Assembly (NCBI GenBank): GCA_027596075.1
Contig: JADGJC010000327.1
Span: forward strand, 1 to 42,559
Length of the DNA stretch: 42,559 bases
From: Rhizophlyctis rosea
Taxonomy: Eukaryota > Chytridiomycota > Chytridiomycetes > Rhizophlyctidales > Rhizophlyctidaceae
Direction of reading: 5' to 3'
Shown: positions 11,464 through 22,410 of the stretch, in pieces
Layout of the letters: every line of letters begins with the position of its first letter
Position numbering within the stretch: position 1 is the stretch's first letter
Notes under the pieces: model-generated
Database searches by the model: none
The model's input: only the letters and a program-made list of their open reading frames with translations
Told to the model about the DNA's origin: nothing
Made by a program: the position numbers and the translations under genes

Positions 11464-12914
11464 ATGACCCACTCCACCTTCCACCCCGCAACCTTACCTC
11501 CTGCCCTCCCCTCCGTCCCAATCCCGCCGTTCCTGCCCGAAATCCTCTCCCCCGTCGCTAGACTCTCCCACCCCATCACCAGCCGCAATCTCCGCGCCGC
11601 AAACAAAGCCCATCGCAAGGCCATCAGCAACCATGACCTCCTCCTTTCCGAAGTATATTGGCGGTACATCGATGGCGGATTCGACAACCTTTGGGAGTGG
11701 GCAGTCCGTCGGTGGCATCCTGAAGTCCTTACAGCTTTCGTCGGTGAAGCCGAAGATGAGCAGCAAGAAGACATGCTTCTTGCTGCAGCCAATGTTGGAG
11801 ACTTGGATATGGTGCTCCTCCTCATTAATGAAGGTGTGATATTCATGTGGATTGGGAGAAGGCGTTATCCATAGCTGCGGGAAAGGGTCACATGGCTATT
11901 GTGGAAGCATTGATTGGAGCTGGGGCGGACTTATACGCTGGCATGGGTAAAGCGCCTGCTAGTGCTGTAGAACACCGTCAACCCAGAGTCCTGGAGCGGA
12001 TGCTTGAGCTGACCCCTAATGTGTGGCCAGACCTCTACGATGCAATAGACATGCCGATAGAGAATAGTGATCTCGAATGTGTCCGAATCTGCATAGCCCA
12101 TGGGGTCGATGTCAACCAAGGCGAGGTCGGTCCGGAGGAATTACTACAGAAAGCGGTTGCGCGGGACAATCTCCAAATTGTGGAGGCTTTGGTCGGTTTG
12201 GGTGTAGATGTACATTATGCCGGGAGCAGGTCTTGGGGTTATATTCTTCACGAAGCTATTGACGGTGCGGGGAATATCGAAATTATTCAGTATTTGTTGG
12301 ATCGAGGGGTGAACATTCATCTTTGGAATGAGCAGGCGATGATAACGGCGGTGCGGAAGGGACGGGTAGATATTGTGCGGATGTTGTTGAGGGCGGGAGC
12401 TGATGATGGGGGTTACCAAGAGCGCGTCGTGCATAGGGCAATTCAATACGGTGATCGAGCAATGTTGGATGTGTTGACACAGGCGGGAGTTGACGTCCCT
12501 ACTCATCTACGCAGTTTCATCGAGGACGCGCTCTGTGAGGGCTTTACAGGCCAGATAGACTTGGTGATCCGGATGGGCATCGATATCAGGGCAACTGGGG
12601 TGTTGGATGATTGGACAGTATGGCAGTGGACGCGTGCGTGCAAGAAGGGCCACTTCGATGTGATTCGATGCTTGTTATTGGCGAACATTGTACCGACAGA
12701 TGACTGTGACTTTATCAAACTCTTTGTGAGGATCTTGGAGGCGGGTCAGAGTGAGATTCTGGATCTCTTGGTGCGCACGGCAAAACCAAATTCAGAATTG
12801 ATTGAGAGGGCACTGGAGAGAGTAGGTGAGGGTGAAGGCGGCGCGCGGGCTGGATTGAGGAAATGGATGATGGGCAGGGCTCACAGCTCTGACAGGTCCG
12901 AAGTGGAGTTGTGA
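11464..12914 (+). pseudogene. F-box-like / ankyrin-repeat protein with one frameshift
   Basis: The N-terminus PPFLPEILSPVARLSHPITS resembles an F-box, followed by a conserved block (YWRYIDGGFDNLWEWAVRRW) and about ten ankyrin units such as AIVEALIGAGADLYAGMGKA, CIAHGVDVNQ, EIIQYLLDRGVNIHLW and RMLLRAGADDG. The reading frame breaks once, near 11836-11846: the first frame reads LINEG then leaves the family pattern, while DIHVDWEKALSIAAGKGH continues one frame over. The paralogue has AGADIHYNSEEALS there, so one base appears to be missing. The rest (11847-12914, 355 codons) is clean. It could be a recent pseudogene or a functional gene with an assembly error. The stop codon falls at the first base of a minisatellite. 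Confidence 0.8.
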
Positions 12915-13029
12915 TGGGCGGTTACGACGGGCGGTTATGACGGGCGGTTATGATGGGTGCTTATGACGGGCGGTTCTGATGGGTGGTTGTAACGGGTGGT
13001 TCTGATGGGTGGTTGTAACGGGTGGTTGT
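12913..13029. repeat. 13-bp minisatellite, about nine units
   Basis: Nine units of the form GAYGGGYGGTTRY follow one another directly, drifting from GACGGGCGGTTAT to AACGGGTGGTTGT. The array begins within the stop codon of the second ankyrin gene. Confidence 0.88.
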
Positions 13030-13662
13030 GGCAGGCGAATGTGGCAGACAGTCGCCATGAGGCATTCGTTCAGAGCATGTGTGTGTGGTTGGCACGTCAT
13101 TGGCATTATGAGGTATCGAAGAGGAGGAATCGACGAAATAGGCATGATCGCGGAATAGATGGTGGATCGGCATGTATCGACTCCGGCGGCGAGATGGATG
13201 TTCAGCGGGAAGCAAGAGCGATAGAACGACGAAGATTGGGGGGATGACGGGTCTGGCAGGAGATTGGAGTCTGGATACAGTACAAAAGGAAAGCGAGTAC
13301 TTATAAAACATTGCCGTAGTTGTAGTTCATTGTGCATGTACTGCTGCAGACGTAGATTGTAGTTCATTCAATCTGTATGTAAATTTCGTAAAACACTCAT
13401 CCAGCACGGGCTGTAATGGGCTATTCATTTTGCAAGGATAAACCCTTTTCGTTCCATGCAAAGACTGGAGTAATGTACTTTTATGGAGGCAACAAATGGC
13501 CAAAAAATGAGCTTTCTCTCCGGTGTAAATGTCTATTTGGCCCATTTGAGGGGGAAATATGTATATGTATTTTGCTGGGCTTGGTATCTAGTAAAACGGT
13601 ATGCCTACTTGTGAATAAATAAATGCAATCCTCACAGCAGGTTTTGACAGAGTGAAGTGACT
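13030..13662. other. Intergenic between convergent genes
   Basis: No gene is visible. An AATAAA-type polyadenylation motif lies near 13614. TGTAGTTCATT occurs twice near 13320-13370. Confidence 0.45.
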
Positions 13663-14787
13663 TTATTCCTCCGGGACCACCACCACCACTGTACTTCCCA
13701 CCGCCCCTCCATTCCCTTCCTCATTTCCACCACTGCCCTTCCCTCCACCGCCCACACTATCTTTAGATGTCCTCCTGCCCACCCTCTTGATAGACAACGA
13801 AGATGACATGCGCTTGATGAAGCCTTTCGTTCCTGCCTCTCGTGTTTTACCGGTATCTATCTTCTCATTCGCCGGCAACACGATATCGGAGGGAGGTGCC
13901 GCATAGTTCAAGGAAACCGGTCGGGACTTCCGAATTCCTGTGGAGTGGGAATCGAGGGAAAGGCGGCTTTGTTGATTGTGGGGTGTGGTGGTGGATGTCT
14001 GAAGGCGATGATCTAAGGAGCGTCGAGGGGAAGGGGGTGGCAGGGATGGCGTGTAGGTTGTGGGATGATGGGGTTGTAGTTGATCAGAGGGTGCGGTGGA
14101 AGCACCGTTAGAGGGCTTTCGAGTCCGCGTGGAGAATATTCCAATGCCTTTTGGCCGGTGAGGGGATGCGCTTGGTTGGATGGGTGGACGAGTAGGGTGG
14201 TGAATGGGGAACGGGTATAGGTTTCGAGGGGGTGGAGAGGGAGAGCGGGTTCGGTCCTGTTGGTTTTCCCTTGGTTAAAGACTGATTGTGCTTGAACAGG
14301 ACTGTACGCTTCCCATCATCCTATGCTACGCAATTTGACCTCCTCCTTGCATAGCTGCTGTATTCCAGCTCCAACGTTCACGGGTCCTCCCCCCTTCACT
14401 TCTTCGTTTCCAAGCACGATGGCTCCAATTCCAATGCCTAGCCCCTCTCTGTAGAAACCTTCTCTGACGACTCTCCAATTTCCTCACCTCTCATTCCATT
14501 CCTTCCCCCTGTGCGTAAATTCCCCTCCTCTCGAAACCCAAGCGCAGGTCCGGATAGAAGAATTCCCTCCCTCACTTGTCCAAACTTACCCAGCTACCCT
14601 TGCCACGCCAACCGGGTACAGGTCGGTCACGGTCATTCTCGGCAAAAACATCAGGATGGCGATCGTCAATACTTTGACGTGGGCGAGTGGAGGGTGAATA
14701 TGGTGTAGAACAGTTAGAACGATTCGACAGTGCAGTGGGCCCGTCAGCTTCGGGGAAGGGAATGGGAGTAGGGGTAAGGACAGACAT
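13663..14787 (-). CDS. Hypothetical Ser/Pro-rich protein
   Basis: I do not recognise this family. An N-terminal exon (14787-14590) begins MSVLTPTPIPFPEADGPTAL, contains RPRQSIDDRHPDVFAENDRD and ends GWRGKGSW at a GTAAGT donor. The C-terminal exon is open from about 14275 down to the stop at 13663-13665. It reads through a Ser/Pro/His-rich stretch into a basic, more conserved-looking segment (RKSRPVSLNYAAPPSDIVLP, GFIKRMSSSLSIKRVGRRTS), then a Gly-rich region and a run of valines before the end. Exons between 14275 and 14590 could not be settled because no junction keeps an obvious frame. The low-complexity, basic nature suggests a disordered regulatory or adaptor protein; that is inference only. 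Confidence 0.45.
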
Positions 14788-15864
14788 CGGGGAGGGTATC
14801 AGATGGGTATTTGTCAAAATCAGATGAATGACAACACAGTCGACAGTGCTCGTCAGGAAGCAAGACGCCGAAGCACGACAAGCGTCTGATCCTGGTTCGG
14901 GGAATATATGACAACTGTACAAGGACAGACCGAACCACAGGGAGCGTGAGAAAAATGAAAAGCGGAGCCGACAAGAGGAATGGAGGATTCCTGTCGAAAG
15001 CGCAGGGGCACAGGATACAGGGAAAGGAGCGAGTAGTCACCCCCAGCAACTCGCTCACGGCTTGTTTCACACGCACGTCTGCAGGCCCTGAAAGCGGACC
15101 GACCGGAAAAGTGAACAGAAAACAGAATGGAAGGGATGGATCGGATGGGGGGTAGGCAGTTAAATGCTTATAATTTATTTGATCCGAACATTAGAGTGAC
15201 AAGGTAGCAAAAAATCTGGATGTGTCAAGTCGACCTGTCAAGCGCTGCGGAAGTTGGAAGGGGTTGGGGGGCGGGAGGATGAAAGCAAGCGCGATGGGGG
15301 GGGGATGGGCTGAGGATGTGACAAGGGGTTGAAGCAGGACGGGCAGGATGGGCAGGAACATCCAACGGGAATGTGAATCGATTGTTTTTCCTGTGGGAGG
15401 TCGGGGGAGAAATGCGCAGCAGGCACAAGCCTTGACGTGTCCCACACGCTACACATCTGTAGTGTACCACCAGCCCAATGTCCCAAATGGGTTCCTGTGT
15501 CAGTCGCCGCTGTCCCACAAGGCCAACGGATAATTTTTGACAGCCGGTGTTTGACACCTCCATTTGCTGCATTTGGGTATATTTCGTGTGCAAAGACTCC
15601 AATTGCGGAATGAGAGGGTTTGCAAGACCCTGGCGTTCGTGCCACACTAATCACATCAAGCCACATTGCAGTGCATGGAGTCTGAGTCAGTAAACAAACC
15701 TACCATCCCACTTCGCACCGTTCTCCCATTCTCCACATTCTTCAAATGCTCGCATTCTCACGCTCGCACGATCACACAATCCCGTTATCGAATTTGGACA
15801 GTCCATAGCACTTGTTTCTGCATACAATATCACCGTTCAGTGTCATACAGCATCTCAATATACA
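14788..15864. other. Divergent promoter region, no gene seen
   Basis: This 1.1-kb stretch lies between the unknown minus-strand gene and the Fmp25-like gene. It has a G-rich patch near 15255-15360. Overlapping minus-strand frames at 15190-15670 share no family motif and look spurious. Confidence 0.45.
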
Positions 15865-18800
15865 ATGTTTTCAAACCACCCACTTCGGTGGGCAGCTCAC
15901 AAGACCTTGACGACAACTGGTCGCTCTACCACAAAAACCCACTTTGGGAGAACTCTCGTGAGATCCTACTCCACGCCCACACCTCCATCAACTCCGAGCT
16001 CTCCACCCCAACCTCAAACATCCTCACACGTCTCCTCACAACCACCCTCCTCCACACCTTCGTCAGCACCCTCTTCCGCCCCCACCACCTCATCCGCGCC
16101 ACCCCGCCCAAAGCAAACTGAAAACTGGCGTACCGGGGAAAACTGGTACGCCAACTACGAAGTACAACGCCCGCGGCCCACCCCTTCTTACGCTATATTC
16201 GCCCGTGACGTAACTCCCACTCCTCGGCGTATCCCTTCTTCTCCTCACCCCGCTTTCCCAGAAAGGCAGCACGGTTCCCATTGGAGAAAATGGTACTGGT
16301 TGGGCGGTTTCATCTGTGCTAGTTCCATGCTTGTCGCCTTGTGGGACGCTGGTGCGTTCAAAAAGCCTCCTGGTCCAAGAGCCGTTTATTCTGATTATGA
16401 GGAGAACGGTGCTAAATCTGATTCTGAGGCTGACGATGGCGACGTGCAGGTACGTGAGCGATAGCGAACGGATTAGGTTTGGCGGTCTGCTGGGCGATCT
16501 GCGGAGTATGCGTGCGGCAGCACGCTATCAGTAGGATGCCTGCGCAGCGTTACGTGAGCGATAAGCGAACAGAGGTCTGGCGATCTGGGAAGCAGATCAG
16601 TATGCGTGCGTTAGCACGCTATTAGCATTTGAATGATCGACAGCGAACGAATTGGGCTGGCGATCTGCGAAGCAGATGAGTATGCGTGCGTCAGCACGCT
16701 TATAGCATAGTATGACATATGAGTGAGCGATAGCGAACGGATTGAATATGATGATCTGCGAAGCAGATCACTATGCGTGCGTCAGCACGCTATTAGCGTA
16801 AAGTAACATATGCGTGACAGAGAGAACAGATCATTGTAGAGCATAGTTGGACGGACGGGAGTGGGGGGTTGTGGGAGTGAGGGGTCGAGAGTTGGTCCTA
16901 TGGTATCCATCACTCATAATCCACCTACGCGATACAGATTTCCACCGAAGTAACTGCCGCACCGCTTTCGCAAGCTGACCAGATCCGTCTCGCGCGGCAG
17001 CACCCGGGCGTTTACGTTTGGGGCGACAACCGCAACGGGTTGTTGACGCCGGGGGAGGAGCGGGTGATGGGGGATGAGATCATTAGGGAAGCTAGGCCGA
17101 TGAAGGTGGGTTCGCGTTGGTGGATGGTGGAGAGGGATTAGTGTTGAATATGCCTGGGGATTGTAGACTGGGGAGGGATGCTGTTGCTTCCTAACAAAAG
17201 AGCAGTTGGAAAGACTTTTCTCAAGCAATTTCTGTTCGGTTTATTGGAGGTTTCTTTCATGTTGCTGATGGTGTTTGCTGTTCAGATGGGAGAGATAGTA
17301 TCGGCAAGAATGCAAGATTTTGCATTTCAGGAGATAATCCAGAACAGACTGGCAAAAATTGAAAATATTATTGGGACCAATGTGGACGTCAACAACGTTC
17401 AGTCACGTATGCATGTTGATACTCAATGCATCTTTAGTTGCAATCTCATATGGACTTGTTTATGCTTACCAACACCTCCAAAAATATGCAAAATGCAGTT
17501 CTTCACCAACCGCGTCCTCCGCGCTCTAGCCTTTGCACCCGCTCACGCCGCGGCCATTGATGAAAATGGCACCCTTATCCAATGGCGTGCCTCCCCTAAT
17601 CAACGAAAGACCTCCCCCCCCCCCCCCCCCCCCCCCAACGACCCCCCCCAAACCAACCCGGAAGGGCCCCAACCTAACCCAAACCCCCCCACAAACCCCC
17701 ACCGTAAANNNNNNNNNNCTCCCCGCCCACCCCCGCCCCACCATCTTCCACCCCTCAACCAACCCTGAGAGGCCGCAACCTTACCCAAATCGCACTCACA
17801 TCCACCAACGTATACGCTGTCGATAAGAAGGGTAACGCCTACGTTGTCCCGGCTGGAGCAGTAGGAGGCTCAGGGCAAGGAGCTGGATGGTGGAGCTGGA
17901 TGGTGGGCAGTTCCTTACCCGCCGGGGTGACAGGAGTGTCTTTTGTCAACAGCACGGGCAAGAAGGAGAATGTGAAGGTTGTTGGTGTTGCCAGTGGGGA
18001 GGGGTTTGTTGCGGTTTTGGGAGGGTGCGGGAGGGTTTTCGAGGTTGCGGAAAGTGGAGCTGGAGGTGAGGTGGTGGGGAAGGAAGTGGAGGGGGTGAAT
18101 GGGGTCGTGGAGGTTGCGTGTGGGAGGAGGCATAGGGTTGTTAGGGATCGGGATGGGAGGGTTTGGGGCTGGGGTGATGGGAGTGTTGGGGTGAGTTTTC
18201 TTCTTTTCGTTTAGTCTCTTGCTGGCTTCAGCATATTGTTGATCATCTTCCTGCTCGTTTGATGATTTTCTCTTCATCAAATTCCCACATCGTAGCAACT
18301 AGGCCTTCACCCCAACACGCCGGCACTCTCTTCATCATCCCGGAGACCTGTCGAAATAGATTCCATATGGGCACGTACAATTAGGCAGTCCAAGCCTGTG
18401 GAGGCTACTTGTAAAAAGGTTACGGCAGGTGGAGATAATTCGTTTTTCGTGGTTGAGTGGGAGGGTGGAGAGGAGGTTGTGGAAGAAGGGGAGGGGAAGT
18501 GGAGAAAGGTTGTAATGGGAAGGAGAGTGGAGGTTTTGGGGTGTGGTGATGGACGTGCGGGGACGTTGGGAAATGGTGGTGTGAGTTTATTTAGTGTTTT
18601 GGGTGGTTTTCCCTTTATTTGGTTTTTTTGGGAAGAGTTTCTTCGACGTGCCAGTCCTCATGATCTCCCAAACACTCACGCAAACATCTATACATAACAG
18701 TATAACCACGTCCAATCCACTCCCTCCCTCATCCCCACGCTATCAAACCTCTCCGAGTACTCCGAAAAGGCCAAGTCAGTTGTCCCCATAGGTGTTCATG

Positions 18801-19180
18801 CCCTCTCTGCCTCCTCCACCCATGTCCTTGCCGTTCTAGATAATGCCACCACTGCTCCCACTACAACCACCAACACTGCATCCACCTCCACCTACAAAAC
18901 AGCCGAATTTGGACGGGACGTTCTGTCGTGGGGCTCCAATAAGTCAGGCGAGTTGAGGAAGGCGGGCGGGAAGCGGGGTGGTAGATGTCTGCCTGGGTAT
19001 GTTGAGGGGGTTCAATATGATGTGGCATATGGGGTGGGGGCTACAGGAGCCCGTTTGCAGGTTGCAGGGGAGGGAGTAGTGGAGGTTAGGGATGAGAAGG
19101 GGAGGGTGCGGCGGGTGAGGGCGGAACAGAGGGTTGTTGTTGGAGAGGGGGTTGCGGCGGTTTGGTGGGGGGTTTTGTAA
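15865..19180 (+). CDS. FMP25: Fmp25-like mitochondrial RCC1-repeat protein
   Basis: Yeast Fmp25 is a mitochondrial inner-membrane RCC1-like protein needed early in cytochrome bc1 (complex III) assembly. Exon 1 (15865-16449) encodes a presequence (MFSNHPLRWAAHKTL, with RTLVRSYST), a Ser/Pro linker, and one membrane segment (WYWLGGFICASSMLVALWDA). Exon 2 (16938-17105) gives PGVYVWGDNRNGLLTPG, an RCC1 blade. Exon 3 (17499-18190) starts FFTNRVLRALAFAPAHAAAI and continues TLRGRNLTQIALTSTNVYAV to VWGWGDGSVG, but includes a poly-C stretch and a 10-N gap near 17612-17718, so its middle is unreliable. Exon 4 (18296-18580) begins QLGLHPNTPAL, and exon 5 (18701-19180) contains FGRDVLSWGSNKSGEL. Intron 1 (488 nt) carries a hairpin repeat array and intron 2 is 393 nt, both long for this region. 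Confidence 0.85.
16453..16812 (+). repeat. Double-hairpin tandem repeat array in an intron
   Basis: About four imperfect units, at spacings of roughly 80-100 bp, lie in intron 1 of the Fmp25-like gene. Each unit has AGCGAAC (16463, 16564, 16642, 16732), then a hairpin of type GATCTGCGAAGCAGATC, then a second hairpin GCGTGCGTCAGCACGC. The stem of the second hairpin is invariant while its four-base loop varies (GGCA, GTTA, GTCA). A fifth, truncated unit ends near 16825. Paired GC-rich stems of this layout resemble the double-hairpin elements described in chytrid and Allomyces mitochondrial DNA; the likeness is architectural. Confidence 0.88.
17612..17718. other. Poly-C run and assembly gap
   Basis: A long run of C and C-rich text is followed by ten N at 17709-17718, inside exon 3 of the Fmp25-like gene. 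Translation across this stretch (proline runs) should not be trusted. Confidence 0.95.
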
Positions 19181-19784
19181 ATAGCAGCTTGGAGGGGATG
19201 TTGAGCATGGGAAGTTATAGGCGAGCCAGGTTTGAAAAATTGATAATCTGCGCAAGCGGCTAGCAGGTAGCACGTAGCTTCCGCCTTTGCAATGATGTAT
19301 TTCGTAGTTTTATTTTTCTGGGTATGCACATTAAACATGATTGGGCTTCTGAATTTTGTAGAAAAGGGTTCGGAGACATTTTGGGCCGTTCAACGGCTTT
19401 GACCGGAAGTCCGATTGGTAGGACATTTTCCCAAATGAAAGCAACCATCTTTGGATCTTCCCAAGCTTTTGATTAAATTACAAGCAGAGCAGTGCTTTGA
19501 CAGGGCAAGGTGTGGTATCAAGGCCCACCACATGCCTGCAACCGCCTCAACTCTTGACCAATTTCAACCCAGAAGTTTCACAATCTCTACTAGTTTGTAC
19601 TTTGTACCCTTGTGATTTGCTTGCATACGGTAAGTGTCTCAGTTGTTGTTTTCTCACCTTCGACACGCCCGTAGGTGCCCTGGGGCTCACAGTAGTTATT
19701 TTAACAGGCTGCATTTGATCTCGGAAAACGGCGCCCAACTCCTTTCACTCACACAAACCAGAAAGAACGTGAGAATTGCCCAGA
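19181..19784. other. Intergenic, tandem genes
   Basis: This 600-bp stretch separates the Fmp25-like stop and the DUF6604 start, both on the plus strand. It serves as 3' flank and promoter. No further gene was seen. Confidence 0.5.
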
Positions 19785-22410
19785 ATGATTCAACTACCAG
19801 GGTCTCTCCACGATTCGTACATGGCCTACAAAAAGGGCACGAGCACCGTCCTCACGTCCATTGTGTCGGCGGCCGCTGCCATTCTCCCTCCCAAAGAGTT
19901 TGCCGCGCTCACTGTTCCCGCTTCCCCAATCTCCAACAAGCCTGCTCCACAAGCCGTCGCTGGCGGGCGCTTAAAGGGCAAAGATCGAAAAGCTGCCAAA
20001 GAAGCGACTGCGAGTAACCCTGCATCCAACTTGGTTCCCAAACCCTCCGGCTCTACAAGGGAACTGAACGTAACTCAGTTTTCCAATCTCTCACTGCACT
20101 TGGGACTGCACAAGCCAACGGTGCAAAACTGCCACCGCTGCCATCTGATGTCCTTTTCACTCTGAAGAAGGTCTTGGAGCTTCGCAAAGACTTCCGCGCC
20201 TTCTACGTCACTGCTGAAATGGCCCTCACCGGTGAGGAAAGGGAGAAGCTTGAAGCTCACAATGTCAGTCATCAGCACTTCATTGGGGTGCTTGAGCGTG
20301 CCTTCTTCCTGTTCAGCGGGGTGGCAAAGAAGCTTGCTCAGAAGGTGGCAGCGGAGGAGAAAGAGGGGAAGACAGTTGCCGCGTTGTCAAACCAGTTTGA
20401 TGTCTTGGGTGTGGATGAGCCACAGGAGGATGCAGAGGAAGATGTTCTCGAACCTGCTCCCATTGCCTCACCTCCTCCCAAGAGGCAACCTCCTATCAAT
20501 CCCTTCGCATTGCAGGAAGGACGGGACTCTGAGGTCCTATTGGCTGCATGGTGCATGTACACGGATCTCAAGAACATTCGTCAGTTCTTGAATGGGTTGT
20601 GGACTGAATACCTATCAGGTAAAATGCACACCATGTTTCGATTTTGTGTGTAGTTTGTTCTGTTTGATTTTGTGTGAAGTTTGCCCTTGTCACAATATCT
20701 GTTCGGGTGCTCTGGGGTGGTATATTGACTTCCCTTCCTAGCCTATTCAGGTGGTCAAGCGACCATCACGGAGCTCACACTATCCGCCATCTCCTCCGTT
20801 GCCATGAACTTGGTTGAATCTTTGGAGAAGAACATGAAGACGTACCCAGAACTCAACACATTCGTCAAGTGGTTCAAAATACTTGGTCTGATCATCGGGG
20901 AAGGGGACGTGCCTCACCCGTATACAGGAAAATTACCTTATTTTGCTAAAGGGTAATGTCACAGTTTGTACACAGGAAGCCCAGTTATCTGTTTTTTCAA
21001 TCGTTCTCAAACGTTTCACAGAATCAATGAAGTTGGCCTGGCGGGCCCCTACCTCTCCCTTTGCGAAGTCCTTCGCGGTACCAAATATCAAGCTGGTTCA
21101 CGCTCATCCTCCCGTTGGGAACTCCGCCTCGCAACTGGTGGCCGGATCGATGACAACCACTTCCGTCAAGAATGGGACCGCCCCCAACTGTCCAGCACAC
21201 AACAAGATTTCGAAGACTTTCACCTCATCGTCAGTCAAATCGGCGATTGGGTTGCAATCAACCATGTACCGCCAAAATACAAGGTCAACCGCACCATCAA
21301 TTGCGACACTGTACTTAAGTACCTTAAGGACTGGCAACACAGCGGTGATGCTGATAATCCTTCCGTGACCTTCCTCTTTGCCCTTCAACTCACACTCGAC
21401 GCCGTCGACATCATGCGCCCCTTCCTCCCCATGGTTGCCCGCAGAGCTCACCTGATCAGCAAAAAGCTCACTCGGTCCGTCAACGAATTCGTGGCCTATG
21501 ATCTGACCGCCACCTCTATCGAGACCAAAAGCAACGCCAAAGCCCACTCGGATGCCGTGTCCCGTTCCCTCGTTACACCCATGCTCGGGCCGGACTTTGT
21601 TTTCCATTGTCGGCTTCTCTGGGAGGGTTTCCCTGGAGTGGATGAGACGAACAGTACACAATCGTTTTTGATTAATAATCCGTGGTTGGCGGTTGGGAGT
21701 ATTGAGCAGGCCTGTTCGACCAATCATGATTTGGGGAGGCATGCCTTGACGGAGTCGGGCTTCATGATCAACGCCATGCACGGCTACAACGCGTTACGAC
21801 AGAAGGGATACCTTGCGGAACCCATCCCATTCTTCGAGTTCTTGATGAAGACATGGGGCGATCGAGTATTCATGGGACCGCCACCTACGGAGGGGTTCTA
21901 CACCAGGCTCAAGCTCAAGTTGGGAACGAGCGCGTCGAGTTTCTCAAAGGGGAAGAAGGGGCAGAGTGGAAATTTTGCGGGGCGGGCGGAGAGGGTGGGG
22001 AACGGGATGTAACTATCAGGTCGGATGATTCGTTGATCCATTTGTTGGGTTTCGGCAATCGGGTGGATGGGTGGAATGTGACCAAAGAGGAATGGGCGCG
22101 GCACGGAGTCGAGGTGGATAATATGGGCGGTTTGGAAACCACGGGTGGGGAAGGGATCATGAAGTTTTTGGAGAAGTTGGTGAAAGTTTTCGAGGAGGAG
22201 CAGATGGAGAAACATCGCTATGGGATTGATTTGTTCAAGATCCAAAATGTGTGTCTTGGTGTGTTGCGGGGATTGTTTGGGGAATGTGAAGAGTTGAAGC
22301 AGTTGATGGGGCCGGAGGATATCGATAAGGATAAGTGGGTTGGGAGGATGGCGCAGTGCATTTGTACCGCGCTTGATGCGCCTGACGAAGTGCAATTGTA
22401 CATGCCGTAA
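19785..22410 (+). CDS. DUF6604 domain-containing protein
   Basis: This family of unknown function is common in filamentous fungi. Five exons join in phase to 752 residues: 19785-20013, 20079-20618, 20751-20952, 21022-21918 and 22020-22410. The N-terminus has the typical pattern SYMAYKKGTSTVLTSIVSAA followed by AGGRLKGKDRKAAKE, then FQSLTALGTAQANGAKLPPL, FTLKKVLELRKDFRAFY, HFIGVLERAFFLFSGVAKKL and FLNGLWTEYLSG. The second half contains INEVGLAGPYLSLCEVLRG, TLDAVDIMRPFL, GDRVFMGPPPTEGFYTRLKL and GIDLFKIQNVCLGVLRGLFG. Apparent frame jumps at about 20014-20078 and 21919-22019 are resolved by GT-AG introns that keep phase. It ends at TAA 22408-22410, but the same frame stays nearly open beyond it. 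The role is unknown. Confidence 0.8.

Noticed and set aside
17526..17826. Proline-rich and glycine-rich frames around the first gap
   Set aside because: They come from a poly-C run and ten N, an assembly artefact inside the Fmp25-like gene.
20000..22020. Apparent frameshifts in the DUF6604 gene
   Set aside because: Both are resolved by GT-AG introns (20014-20078 and 21919-22019) that keep phase and give a multiple-of-three total.
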